DNA of 64,000 bases from Larimichthys crocea (lineage: Eukaryota > Chordata > Actinopteri > Sciaenidae). This document shows positions 12,401 through 23,400 of the stretch, piece after piece; the first letter of the stretch is position 1; every line of letters starts with the position of its first letter. Both the position numbers and the translations under genes were made by a program. Below the pieces are notes generated by a model. That model saw only the letters and a list, made by a program, of their open reading frames with translations, was not told the origin of the DNA and did no database searches. The DNA is taken from NCBI RefSeq assembly GCF_000972845.2, contig NC_040032.1, forward strand, positions 1,321,073 to 1,385,072, written 5' to 3'.

Positions 12401-14615
12401 TGACTACGATATATACAACAAACTCTGTCTGGATTGTATTGTAAGTAGAGACTTGTGGTCTTGTTGGGAAATATTGGGGAATATGCTCAGGATCTATCTC
12501 TCTCTCTTCACTGCAGAATATGACACCACTCAACACTAATCACGTTTGTTTTTAGTTACTGCTGCTGTGAATGAGAACTCAGCAACAAGACAAGCTGCTT
12601 ATGTCATACAAGCGACTAATAAACAAGCATCAACAAGACAGAATACTCTATTAGATTTGTCCGGGACAAAAAAAAAAATGACAAAAAGAATATAACGGTA
12701 ATAAAATGTCAGGTTTATTACTATCTAATTATTGTCACAGAATTCATATATAATGGCTGAGAGGGCAAGATATTATAAACAGAAGCATGAAATCATCTAA
12801 AAGACTTTGACGTGACACTCACTGTTCTTGTCTCTATAAGGGGATCCAGGCACTGCTGCAGATGAAGAGGATGCTGGGCCAGAGAAACCTGAGGCCGACT
12901 TCTGTGGAGATGATGTTCTGTTGTCCCTATAAGAGGATCCAGGCACTGCAGCAGATGAAGAGGATGCTGGGACAGAGAAACCTGAGGCTGACTTCTGTGG
13001 AGATGAAGTCTTACCTGCAAGTGAAGAAACACCATAAAGGAGCTGCAGAATCTGTCCAGTACCACTTCTAACTTCATGCATGCCCATTTAAAATGAACCG
13101 TACCCTCTGCATTATATGGAGTGGGACTTCCGATCTTCCCTCCAGTTTCCTCAGCAGACTGCAATATCTCCATGTCTGTCACAATGACCACAGTCCTGGA
13201 ACACAAGAAGAAACAGGTAGAAGAGGTTTACACACAGAAATTAATAAAAAAGAGGGGAGAGTATGGAAGGAGAGACAAATTAAACAAAAAATACCTGTCA
13301 TCTTTCAATGTGTTAGTGACGGTCTTCTTCAATTTACACACACAGTTAGGTACCAGGAGGTTCTCTTCTGGCAGACTGTTTAACTGTGTAGCCAGCAGGA
13401 AGGCTACAAACACACACACACACACACACCAGTCATTGTATAGTCACAGTACAGTCATTGTGAGAATATTTCATCAGATTGATCTATTTTTACTAGCACT
13501 GCTGTTGTACTGTAGATATTTTACATGTTTGTCCATCAACGTGCTGCCAAAACACAACACGTGTACCTCGGTGAACCCTGCAGTCTGATCGAGTCCTGGC
13601 AGCTGCAAGATACTCACAAGAAAAAGAGTGCTGGCCGTCACTCATCATGAGCCGGTACCTGGTCGGACCGGAGCTATTACTGATCTGACGGATGTTCTGA
13701 CAAACAGACGGAAGAATTTTAGTTGTCACGTTTAGGTGCAGAAGAGAGAAAGTTTCTCTGGGCTTAACTCAAGTTTAAAGTGCAAACCTGAAGCATGGAG
13801 TGCACATACACTCAGAGTGGGGAAACTCATGCCAGACAGAAAACGCTATTCTAAACAGATGATCTCTTGTAGGCCTGTATGTATTTAAAGCTGATATATC
13901 CTAAAAATAGTAATAGTAATAGAGCCCTATGAATCTTACACACTGGCCCTTTAAATTAGACCCAGCTTGATTTGACTATAATTTTATATTTTTATTATAT
14001 TCCATTCCATATTGCTCACTTTCAAACACTTGATAGGTTTTAAATTCACTCACCAGCAGCTGCAGCACGGGGTTACTCACATCTGAGCCTTTGGACAGGG
14101 CCTGCACAATAACACACACATAGACTTATTTATGAGCACCTGCTGTCCATCACATTACCATGCTGCTATTGCAAAGACACAGTCCAACATATTTAGCAGG
14201 TTCATGCAGGGCTCATTCATGTGTATCGGCCCTTAACGGGACAGCTAAAGCAGACCGTCCTGACGCTTCCATCAACTCTCTGGACCTAAATATTTGGGAG
14301 GAATTAGCTGAACGTTCGTCACATAAGTAATGTCTTGTTCTCTGTCAATATTTAAATCTATTTAAAAAAGGGGGGCCACATTTATTTCACCCATTAAACT
14401 GACTATGAGGCACTTTGAAGCGACATTGGACTTTAAACATTTGTTCTGTTATGGCAGCTGTCACACTAAATCTCGTTAGCTCACGGTGCTAGCTGCTGCA
14501 GCATAAACGTCGGCCTCAAGATATCGAGTAGAGACAACGAAAAAAAAAACAGTAATTCAGTTGCATTCATATTTACGCTTACTTCAACTGCCCCCTGTGT
14601 GAGTTTCACACTCAT
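794..14615 (-). CDS. rpa1: rpa1: replication protein A 70 kDa subunit, exons 1-10 (3' part off the left edge)
   Basis: Large subunit of the nuclear ssDNA-binding RPA trimer used in replication, repair and checkpoint signalling. Minus-strand exons with GT/AG borders and consistent phase are 14583-14615, 14054-14101, 13618-13696, 13295-13403, 13104-13195, 12823-13014, 6557-6743, 4689-4791, 4521-4589 and 794-986. They give about 368 residues. Residues 1-120 form the N-terminal OB fold ([25 protein letters not shown]). Residues 121-246 are a Ser/Pro-rich linker. DBD-A begins at [20 protein letters not shown]. The positions of human W212 and F238 are conserved (RTWSN, ITAFN), and human F269 is Tyr here (ANKQY). 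Start is ATG at 14615, giving [15 protein letters not shown]'s end, DBD-B and DBD-C lie beyond base 1. The linker is about 51 residues longer than in human. Head-to-head with smyd4. Confidence 0.95.
1975..2580 (+). mobile_element. Penelope-like retroelement (Poseidon-type) 3' remnant
   Basis: Broken frames show [20 protein letters not shown], then [11 protein letters not shown], which precedes the GIY-YIG endonuclease in Penelope-like elements, then [13 protein letters not shown] from near the C-terminus. The endonuclease core between them is deleted. The tail GACCTGAAGAAGCTTCTTGA near 2511 is typical of the element's 3' end. Inactive relic in rpa1 intron 9. Confidence 0.65.
3582..3875 (+). 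mobile_element. Dispersed fish TIR-type short element
   Basis: Starts near GTGTGTAGGATTTAGCTGCA, contains CTTATTTTCAGGTGATTATA and ATTATATTCCATTTCTGCCA, and ends CTGACACACTCGACCTTTAA. The ends are imperfect inverted copies of each other. I recognise this as a high-copy percomorph repeat from memory, not from a search. Lies in rpa1 intron 9. Confidence 0.55.
4792..6556. other. rpa1 intron 7
   Basis: No exon, LINE or SINE recognised. The short ORFs on both strands have no domain and do not align with the missing rpa1 parts. Confidence 0.6.
6557..6743 (-). CDS. rpa1: rpa1 exon 7 with 15-bp repeats encoding SPSKF
   Basis: The exon joins the linker to DBD-A and ends with [11 protein letters not shown], equivalent to human VPIASLTPYQS. 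A 15-bp unit is repeated about four times at 6630-6690, giving [17 protein letters not shown] followed by SPSRG. With the preceding TPPR and SPVK the exon has six S/T-P-x-K/R matches. Borders are AG before 6743 and GTAAGT after 6557, in phase with exons 6 and 8. Confidence 0.85.
7410..8110 (+). mobile_element. L2/CR1-type LINE reverse transcriptase remnant in rpa1 intron 6
   Basis: Antisense to rpa1. The frame ending at 7830 reads [20 protein letters not shown] (motif A), [23 protein letters not shown] (motif B, canonical HGVPQGSVLGP) and [12 protein letters not shown], where the catalytic YADD is YAED. After the stop at 7830, homology continues in broken frames to about 8110 ([23 protein letters not shown] region). 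Inactive. Confidence 0.75.
8111..12822. other. rpa1 intron 6, distal part
   Basis: Apart from the (GT)n tract no repeat was recognised. The stretch 9900-11200 is unusually free of repeats, with balanced base composition and several TAATTA/ATTAATT motifs. It might hold conserved regulatory sequence; this is a guess without alignment. Confidence 0.4.
9412..9471 (+). repeat. (GT)n microsatellite, about 30 units
   Basis: Uninterrupted GT dinucleotides in rpa1 intron 6. The ORFs crossing it on both strands are artefacts of the repeat. Confidence 0.98.
12823..13014 (-). CDS. rpa1: rpa1 exon 6 with a 93-bp in-frame tandem duplication
   Basis: This linker exon is two nearly identical 93-bp (31-codon) units. 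GGATCC marks the same point in each, at 12842 and 12935. Each unit encodes [11 protein letters not shown] followed by [11 protein letters not shown], with only a few differences (V/G, S/P, NR/KN). Borders are acceptor AG before 13014 and donor GTGAGT after 12823, both preserving phase. No catalytic or binding domain is present; the segment is expected to be disordered. Confidence 0.85.
13408..13429 (+). repeat. (CA)n microsatellite at the rpa1 exon 4 acceptor
   Basis: About 11 CA units. On the rpa1 (minus) strand this is (TG)n immediately before TTTGTAG and exon 4 (13403), so it occupies the polypyrimidine-tract position of intron 3. Confidence 0.95.
13905..13957 (+). mobile_element. Right-end fragment of the dispersed fish TIR-type element
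   Basis: Only the terminal piece remains, ending CTTACACACTGGCCCTTTAA, which matches the right end of the copy at 3.87 kb. Lies in rpa1 intron 2. Confidence 0.4.
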
Positions 14616-15234
14616 GTCTCCTGGGCACAATGCTTCTCAAAAGCAGCAGACTTCAGCGTTCCTCAGGAAAAGCCAAATTAAAGGGACTGGACGTCTCGCG
14701 AGAGAAGCGAGGCAAACGAGAGTTTCGTTTCACTGTAGCACAATCTGCACAGTGTGTTTATGTACGCCTTCAAAATAAGAGCGTAAATTAGGTCAAGATA
14801 TTGTAAGACTGACAGCTCTGTCAAACTTAGAAATATACATTTAAAGACACCAGATACATAAGTTAAAATGACAAAAATAACGATGGTTAAATGTATAAGT
14901 TAATGGTGCAAGAACAAATGATTCTGGAATTGTTAATAAAAACTAAGTTACTAAATAACAACTATGTGAGTAATTTAAGTAAATGTCAGGTGAAAATCAC
15001 CTATTACCTTTCCTGGTGAAACAGCTTTGTTTTAAGTTTCACACTAATTTAGTTACAAAAATAATCCAAAGTGTTTTAATAGTCTAAATCCTACTAGATT
15101 TTGCAAGGACAGGGTTAGGTTCAGACGTTTTGGCTTTTATTTTGAAGGTTGTGATCGGAAACTCGTGAACTTGAAACGGACTCAAAACAAACCGAACACA
15201 TCCTCCGGTGCTCACGTGGCTTTGCTTGGAAGTC
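14616..15234. promoter_or_regulatory. Divergent rpa1/smyd4 promoter
   Basis: Only 619 bp separate the two start codons, which point away from each other. The rpa1-proximal part is locally richer in CpG than the surrounding introns and contains the palindrome TCTCGCGAGA at 14694-14703. The smyd4-proximal part has no clear TATA box. Both 5' UTRs must lie here unless there are upstream non-coding exons. Shared control is inferred from spacing only. Confidence 0.7.
14694..14703. promoter_or_regulatory. TCTCGCGAGA core-promoter palindrome
   Basis: This is an exact 10-bp match to the CGCG element known from TATA-less, often bidirectional vertebrate promoters. It lies 79 bp upstream of the rpa1 start codon. 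The exact match and location are seen directly; function is inferred. Confidence 0.7.
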
Positions 15235-16169
15235 ATGATGGACTTTCCGTGTGTCCGGTGGCAGGAGTATGCTGCACAGAAATGGGTCGGACTCGAACCC
15301 GAGCTGAAGGAGCGTTTCACATCCCTTCATGACGTAGATGATGTGTTTAAGTGCAGCCTAACTCTGACAACGTGAGTAGCGAGCTCACCTCTGCACCTCC
15401 GATCACAGAGAGCGCAGTGTGTGAGCTCAATAAAGGATTTTGGACCATAGATCTTGTATTTACAGACACATGAACACACTTTCCTCTCTTGTTTTACTGT
15501 TGCAAACATTATATTCACTTTGTCCTCCTGCTGGGGAACAGAAGAAGTTTTTCTATATTTTTTTAATGCTATCCATGTCTGTTTCACAGCGAAGATGATC
15601 TGGACTTTGTGCAGTCCATCTGCACAGGACACTCTGTCCAGAAGGACACAGAACAAGCAGCCAAATGCAGAGAGAGGGGCAACTCGAGCTTCAAGAGTAG
15701 AGACTACACTGCAGCTGCTATGCACTACTCCCAGGTGAATGAATGCATGAGCATGAACACAGAGAAATTGATTTGATTTAACCTACTGCAGTGAAATATC
15801 AGATTTCATTCCAAATCCAAGCCTGCTTTTTATTATGTATGATTTTTTTGAAATCGTGTTACGTTGGTATTCACAAATGTTTTTGTTGACTTTTAAATAT
15901 ATTTTTAAAGTTAGAGGTTCAGAAGAAGATGGCTGAATATGATTTTAAATGTAGTAATAGTGGGGTGGGGTTGGAGCCTGGCTGATTTAGGGCGAGATGT
16001 GGGGTACACCCTGGACAAGTCAGAGCTGGAGTACCTGGAGAGAACCCACGCTGACACGGGAGAACATGCAAACTCCACACAGAAAGGCTCCAGCGAGGTT
16101 CAAACCAGGAACATTCTTACTGTGAAGCCACAGCTAACCACTGCACCTCTGTGTCGGCCCATATCCATG

Positions 16170-16221
<52 letters not shown>

Positions 16222-17420
16222 TAGGGCTGTCAATCGATTAAAAAAAATTAACTAATTAATCGCAAAAAATTCTGAAATTAATCGCGATTAATCTATCAAT
16301 AAATGTATCAATAAATTAGATGCATTTTTCTGAGACTGAAGCTTATAATGAATATTTATTTATGTAAAATGATCAAATTAATGTAGAATAAACACAGAGA
16401 AAGTATATTAATTCATTCATTTTATTGGCTTATGGTGCACCTATGCACAGTGCAAACAGAAAAAAGCCAGAATGAGGAAATACTGAGGAGTGCCACACTC
16501 CTGTAGTGTAGACTGGGTGTTTTGCTTTGGGGTGATATGTTAAGTCATTTAAATTCGGCTTTGCAAACTGTCAATGCCTTGTTTTTGTCCAACGAGCCGT
16601 CGGGCAACTTTTTAAATAAATGTTCCCCCTAAAAGTCCGTCCTTATCCATCTTTCCCCTTGAGACCTCCCTTTAGTTAGGATAGATCATAGAAAATATAC
16701 ATAGTGCCTCATTGAGCAGGTTGGTCCGTTGCTGCGATCCGTTACGTGTCCGCCATATTGGAGTGGCAGATGCCCGTAAAACTAATACAAGCAGGGCCGG
16801 TTTTAGGCTGGGGCAATGTGGGCGACCGTGCAGGGCGCAGTCTCCGTGAGGGCTTTAAGTTAATGCCTCTTATAACACCCATTCACACACACACTAATAA
16901 TCTGGGAAACAAAGCTCTACTTTGCCACATCCAAAATGGCGGCCGCCACCGGACGTAACAAAAACCGCGTTAATTGCGTTTAATTTTTTTTAACGCGTTA
17001 ATCTTTAAAATTAATCGACAAAATTACAGCCTTTGTCTCCTGTCATGACAGGGCATATGTTTTGCTCCCATAAGCTCGAAGCAGCTTGTCTCGTGCTTTG
17101 CCAACCGTTCTGCCGCGCTCTACCATCTGCAGCACATCAGGTAAGTTGGCGCCACGGAAACAATTCAGTAATGATGTGGTATGGGTACTACTGTTTAACA
17201 TGCTGATTATAAGTGTACTTAAAAAGCAGAATAGAAGCAGGTAAATGTGTGATTTTATAATGATGCAAGGATTATAGAAAAACTTAAAGGAACAATAGTT
17301 AATGATACCGCTGTGCAAATTCAAAACACTGAGGAGTGCTCTCCTTTTTTGTGTCAGTCTGTTAGTGAAAGAGAGGGAAATAAGACGTTACTATATATAT
17401 ATAAAATTATATAATATATA

Positions 17421-17454
<34 letters not shown>

Positions 17455-20400
17455 ATAGATATATATATATATATACATACCCTGTTAGTCCTCCCTCTGA
17501 CACTACAGCCTCCCGCTCTGCCCAAGAAGGTTCCACTGTTTACTGATGATGATGATTTTGATACTTACTCACAGTGTTGTTAGTAGTGTCTTTGGGCACT
17601 TTTTAAGGGAAATAATTGATGAATGATGTAAAGTACACCATAGCACCTCCGAGAGCCGGATGGGTTGGTAACTTTTATAATGTCTTTGTCACTTTCCACG
17701 ATGCACTGTGGGTCAGGATCTCTCTCATGACACAATCCATCCATGAGATTAAAAAGACGGGGCCGATTATATTGACGTTGACATGGGCAGTGTGCAGAAT
17801 CACAGAATAAAACACTGTCCAGTCCAGAAGGCAAATTTCAAAGGAAGAAATATACTGACTGTTTGACACAGCATGGTCATTTTCTGATTTAATACATGTA
17901 ACCTCAATTCTATGTATTAAGGCTAAATAACTGACACTACTGTTGACCTTTCAGTAGAAGGGGCCTGAGTTCATATGACTTCCAGTAAGTAGTATTTCTA
18001 TTTAATATCTGCGTTCCTTACCACAACACTTTGAAGAATTTAGATAAATCAAGGACACAAAACCAGTGCACTTCAAATCCAATTATCCTGTATAGGGTAT
18101 TTATTTATCAAACTTGAATTTGAAAATAATGTAAAAACAAATAAAATAATATTTTCTTTGTTGCAGTTTGTAGATTCTGTTTTATGTTACACAAGTAGTT
18201 TTTCTTTAACTACCTTCAGTTTAGTAGTAAATATTATATATGCCATATTGTTCCTTTAATTTGACCTTTTCACATGCATCATTGACATTAAAGCACATTC
18301 TTCACTAGGCCACCCTGGTAATGATTTTCACTGCAGGAACTTAGGAGAGATTATTAGAGATGTACTTCTGAAACCAGGGGCTCATCCTCTATGATGCCTC
18401 ATTTAATTGTAGCCCATCGGCCTCATGATGGCTAATCGACTCGACCTTGTTTCACTAATTAAGTTCTCCGACTCTAATAGAGCATAAGTCATTTCAGAGT
18501 CTTTTATGTTGTTATTGTCACTCTTGCTACTTGTGTAGGGCTAAATGACTCTGCAGATGAAATCTGAAATGTGCAGGATAATCAGTTATTCAGTTTAAAT
18601 AGACCAGTAATGAATCTTATGCCACTACTGATGCTACAGTGACCACTCCTCACTTATTGTCTGACAAACATACGTTTATAATATATAAAATGCTGTCTTA
18701 AATTAGTTATTAAGATGCCATTTTGATGTGGCTCACACTCCAGTGTTTCTGTTTTTCCTCAGGAATCCCTCGAGGACATAGACGAAGCTCTAAAGAACGG
18801 CTATCCCTCTCATCTTTTACACAAACTGGAGGAGCGTCGCACACAGTGCCTCAAACACCTCTCTGCAGGTCAAAAGGCAAAAGAGGCTCATCACAACACT
18901 GCCTCAAAGAATCATGAAGGCCGAGACCCAGAGGGGCCGCTCACATTTGGGATCTGTCCTCACGCATCTGTCGGTTTCAGCCTGGAGAAAGGTCGACACC
19001 TGGTGGCTGCAGATAGAATAGCAGCTGGGGACGTGATCCTCCATGACAGGCCATACAGCTGTGTCCTTATACCAGGGATGGAGGAGGTGAAAGGGAAAGG
19101 AGCAAGGCAGAACAAGGAGCGAAGAGTGTTGTTTGGAATGGAGCACAGGCGCTGTCACAGGTGTTTGACTGAAACGCTGCGTCCTGTGCCATGTCAGTGG
19201 TGTAGTTACAGCCGATACTGTTCAACTTCCTGCCAGCGAGATGCCTGGGAAGAACATCACCGCTGGGAGTGTCCGCTGGGTGCAGATCTGATGGTGATGG
19301 GAGTGATGTCACAGCTCGCTCTGAGGGTAACACTGAAGGCGGGGTTAAAAAACATCAAAATGGCCAGGGATCCAATCAGAGACAAGCACACAGAGTCAGA
19401 GCCAAGCTGTCTTAACAGAGAGTCAAGTGATTCCTCTCCATGTCATACTTCGTACTGCAGTGACTCTTACCTGAGCGTGTTTCACCTGCTGCACCACCTG
19501 GATCACCACAGTCCCGGTCTGCGTTTCCTGTATGCGGTTACCGTAGCAACGCTCTACCTAAAGCTGATCAAGGCAGGACCTCCACCTGCGTCCTGGGACC
19601 TCAGTGGAAACAGCCAGTCACCAGATGAGGAGGGAGGTTTCAGAGATTGGAGCTCTGAGCTGTGGCTGCTGGGAAGTGCAGTGTTGAGGCACATCCTGCA
19701 GCTGAGGTGTAACGCCCAGGCAATAGTCATGTTGCAAGACACAGGTGAGTTTTGCGTGTCAGCAGTGTTGTAGTACTCGAGATCGGTCTTGATCTCGAGA
19801 CCACTTTCTTGCATCTTCAGCTATGAGTTGCTATTGACCTTTTTATTTTCCGTTTCTTGTAACTCACAGGAGCAGCAAACTCACCAGTGCAGTCGAGCAT
19901 GGAAATCCGCATTGCTACGGCAATATTCCCAACTCTTAGTCTTTTGAATCACTCCTGCTGTCCCAACACCAGCCTGGTGTTCAGCAGTGGAACCAGTGCT
20001 GTTTCCTCTGGTTCAGATCTGTCTGCAGACCTCAGTGAGAGAGTAGCTGACGACAGAAGCACAGCCTGCGGAGTCACTGTAACTGTCAGAGCTGCCAAAG
20101 TTATCGCTCCCGGACAAGAGATCCTGCACTGCTATGGTAAGAAAATGTGGCATTTTGACGAATCCCATGAGTGTCACTGCTTCCAACTTGCTATTTTATT
20201 ACTTTCCAGCTTGTGAGTTCTAACTTTAAATCAAATCAGATTTTATTTGTATAGCCCAAAGTCACAAAACACATTTTGCCTCAGAGGGCTTTACAATCTG
20301 TACAGGGAGTGACACCCTCTGTCCTTAGACCCTCGATTCGAGTGAGGAAAAACTTGCCCACAAAAAACCTTTAACAGGGAAAAAAAGTGGAAGAAACCTC

Positions 20401-23400
20401 AGGAAGAGCCACAGAGGAGGGATCCCTCTCCCAGGACGGACAGACGTGCAATAGATGTCACGTGTACAGAACTTTTGCATAATGACTGTCAAACCCTATT
20501 TTCCCTCCCTCAGGTCCCCATAGCAGTAGGATGGCAACCAAAGAACGTCAGCACCTCCTGCAGGAACAGTACTACTTCCTGTGTCAGTGTGAGGCCTGCA
20601 CTCTGCAGCAGGAGGAGGACGAGGAGGGCATAGAGGGCACACAGCAGTGGTTGGGTACTGATGGCAGTCCACACAAGTCTGGTCTCCTGTGTGGCAAGTG
20701 CAAAGAATCTCTCAAAGTAAGTGATGAGTGTTTTTATTGATGATGAAGGTGATGAATGAATGAGTGGATGGATGAAAATGCTTCATACGAGAAAAATAAA
20801 ACCATAAAAAAATGAAACGAAAAAGACTTATTAGCATGAGGTGAGACAAAGGCCATCTTGAATTGTCTACAGAAGAGCGTTATATAATGTGAATCACCAC
20901 TTGTAAGGCACAATCACCTTTTGTAAGCCCCAGGTCATAAGAGCTAAGTGACGATACTTTACTGATCCAGAGGGAAATTCAAGCATTCAGTAGCAGCATG
21001 CAAACATACATTAAACATACGTTAAAATTAACCTGAGATAAATCTATATTTAAATTAAAACATCTGCTAAAGCATTGGACATTTGCAGAAAAAATGAAAT
21101 AATTGTGTTAAGAAGTTAACCTGTGCTAACATCTATATAAATAGAAAACTATATGTAAAGTAAAAGTAGAAATAAAGTTGTTTTATAAAAATATGAAATA
21201 GAACTACAAATAGGGATAAAGGACTCTGTGCAGTTAAATGAGGCTGTAGGCAGATGAATGAAAGTCACAGCACACAGCAAAGGTTGTGCAAATAAAGTCA
21301 GAGATGACAATGACAGAATGTCCAGGAACGTCCATAGGCTGCTGAAGGCCAGAGACAAGGCCTTCAAAGCTGGGGATGAATCAGCTCTGAGAAAAGCGCG
21401 AGCCAACCTGTCCAGTGGCATCAGGAAATCAAAACAGGAGTACACAAACAAGATAACCTCCCTCTTTAAGGACAGCAAGAATGCACAGAGCCTANNNNNN
21501 NNNNTAAATGCACACATTCAGTGTTGTCTTGTCTTATCTCGTCTTGTCATCTTGTCTTGTCATACCTGGTTTTAGCAACACTAGGTAACAGTAGCCTTAA
21601 GCCACTGCACTTTACTTATTTATTTTAACTTAGCTTAGGTCTTGTTTTGTCTTGTGAACTTGCACTTTACTACTGTTGTTGTTGTTGTCTATGTAAACGC
21701 ATAGGAAAGTGAGAAACGTAATTTCGATTCCTTTGTATGTCAAGTACATGTGAAGAAATTGACAAATAAAACTGACAAGTTGTCTTCTAAAGTTGTATAG
21801 TGCAAACAGAGACAGATTTTGTCCATTGTCTATTGTCCCTCCTGCCATAACTGAGAGCTGTTGTACAGTCTGCTGGCCCTGGGGACGAAAGAGTTCTTAA
21901 GTCTGTCTGCCTGACCGCGCAGGGCTCTACATGTGAAAATAACAAGCTTAAAATGAATTTATGCACTTGATGAGTAGTCAGAGTTGAGCAGATAAGATGG
22001 GTGTGATGTGAGTCGTCTGGTTGGACCTGCGAAAGGGAATCGCAATAACAGTCACACATTATTAATTGTACTGCCTATTGATGATTTCTTCTCTGCAGGT
22101 TAACCTCAGTACTGTTGACGTTATGTAATTTTCAGAATAGCAGTGAGGACAGAGGACTAGGATTTCTATGTTCATCCTGTGGTCATCGCGTGCCTTCCTC
22201 TGAAGTGAACCACAAGCTGCAGGAGATCAGGGTCGACCTGGAAAAGGCTGTGGACCTCATGGAGAGAGACAGACCAGGTAGTTGTCATACACTATGCAGA
22301 TAAATTACATATGTACGTATGTATGATTTTTGCCATTATGTCATTCTTGTGCTCTGCCCTCCCTCAGATGAGGCTCTTAGCCTGTTGAAAAGAACCCAGT
22401 GTCAGTCCGGGCTGATCCTTGCAGAGACACACCCACTGCAGGGAGAGCTGGCAGATGCCACGGCCAGAGCATATGCTACTATGGGTGAGAATAATAAATG
22501 CATGAGTATTTTCAGATGAGCTTTGTTCAAGCACCCCTATGTTTTCATGTGGTGGTCTGTTTAGGTAGATTTACCTTAACACATGGGCTTCTAGCATATC
22601 TATATATTCATTAAATAACTCCCCCATTCACCCAAAGGTTTGATAACTTCTCTACCAAAGAGCAGGAATGTCAAGATAAACAGAAAATGTAAATAAATTC
22701 TAATTTCCCCGTTCATGATAACTGTACATCTTTGCCGATATTTAGATTAGCCGGGAAGTGGAAGAAGCAGTAAAGCCAACATGGTGATGGCTAGTGCTGC
22801 ATATGTTCAGCTTCAGAAACCTGTGGGTGACGTCTCATGCCCTGTCCATTCTTTACACTGTCACTGATTAATGCCAATTTCCTGGAAGGTTTTCACCTGA
22901 ATGATTGTGGTGTTTTGAAAACCCAGTGCGCTGGGACCATACTTCCACCAGTTGACATATCACAACTCAAAATACTTTCTAGCGGTAGAAAACACCACTG
23001 AAGGGTGAAGGAATGATTAACTTCCTGTACCAATGTACTTTTCTGTGACAGGCATATACTGTAATAAACAACATCATGCAACACCATTTACTTTGAGCAG
23101 ACATGAGAGAATGTAGCTCTAGTAACTATGTGGCAGTTGAAAACTTATTTTAAGGAGGTCAGAAATAACCAACCTCACACTGCACTGTAGCAGACTTCAA
23201 TAGGAGAGTAGTACTAACAGCTACTGGGTGTCTAATTAATTATTATGAACTTCAGCACTAAGCTATGAGCTGAGTTGTGCAAAGTTAAGATTTTGCTTTG
23301 CTTTTGCTTTGCCTTCATTAGGTGACTGGAACAATGCAGCCTCCCATCTTGAGCGAAGCTCTGCAGCTATTGGTTCCCAGTACGGAGCAGACAGTATTGA

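Larger units (their letters stand above)
20955..22040 (-). mobile_element. LINE 3' remnant split by another LINE fragment (smyd4 intron 6)
   Basis: The left half (20955-21245) has TTTACTGATCCAGAGGGAAA, typical of fish LINE 3' ends read from the minus strand. The right half (21785-22040) resembles the coding end (CTGCTGGCCCTGGGGACGAA, GTCTGTCTGCCTGACCGCGC). A plus-strand LINE piece lies between. The nested reading is inferred. Confidence 0.45.

Noticed and set aside
13121..13588. 155-codon plus-strand frame
   Set aside because: Antisense shadow of rpa1 exons 4-5 plus intron and a CA repeat.
19003..19773. Treating the 256-codon frame as a separate gene
   Set aside because: It is the middle of smyd4 exon 4 read through into intron 4; the frame extends upstream to 18763 without a start codon.
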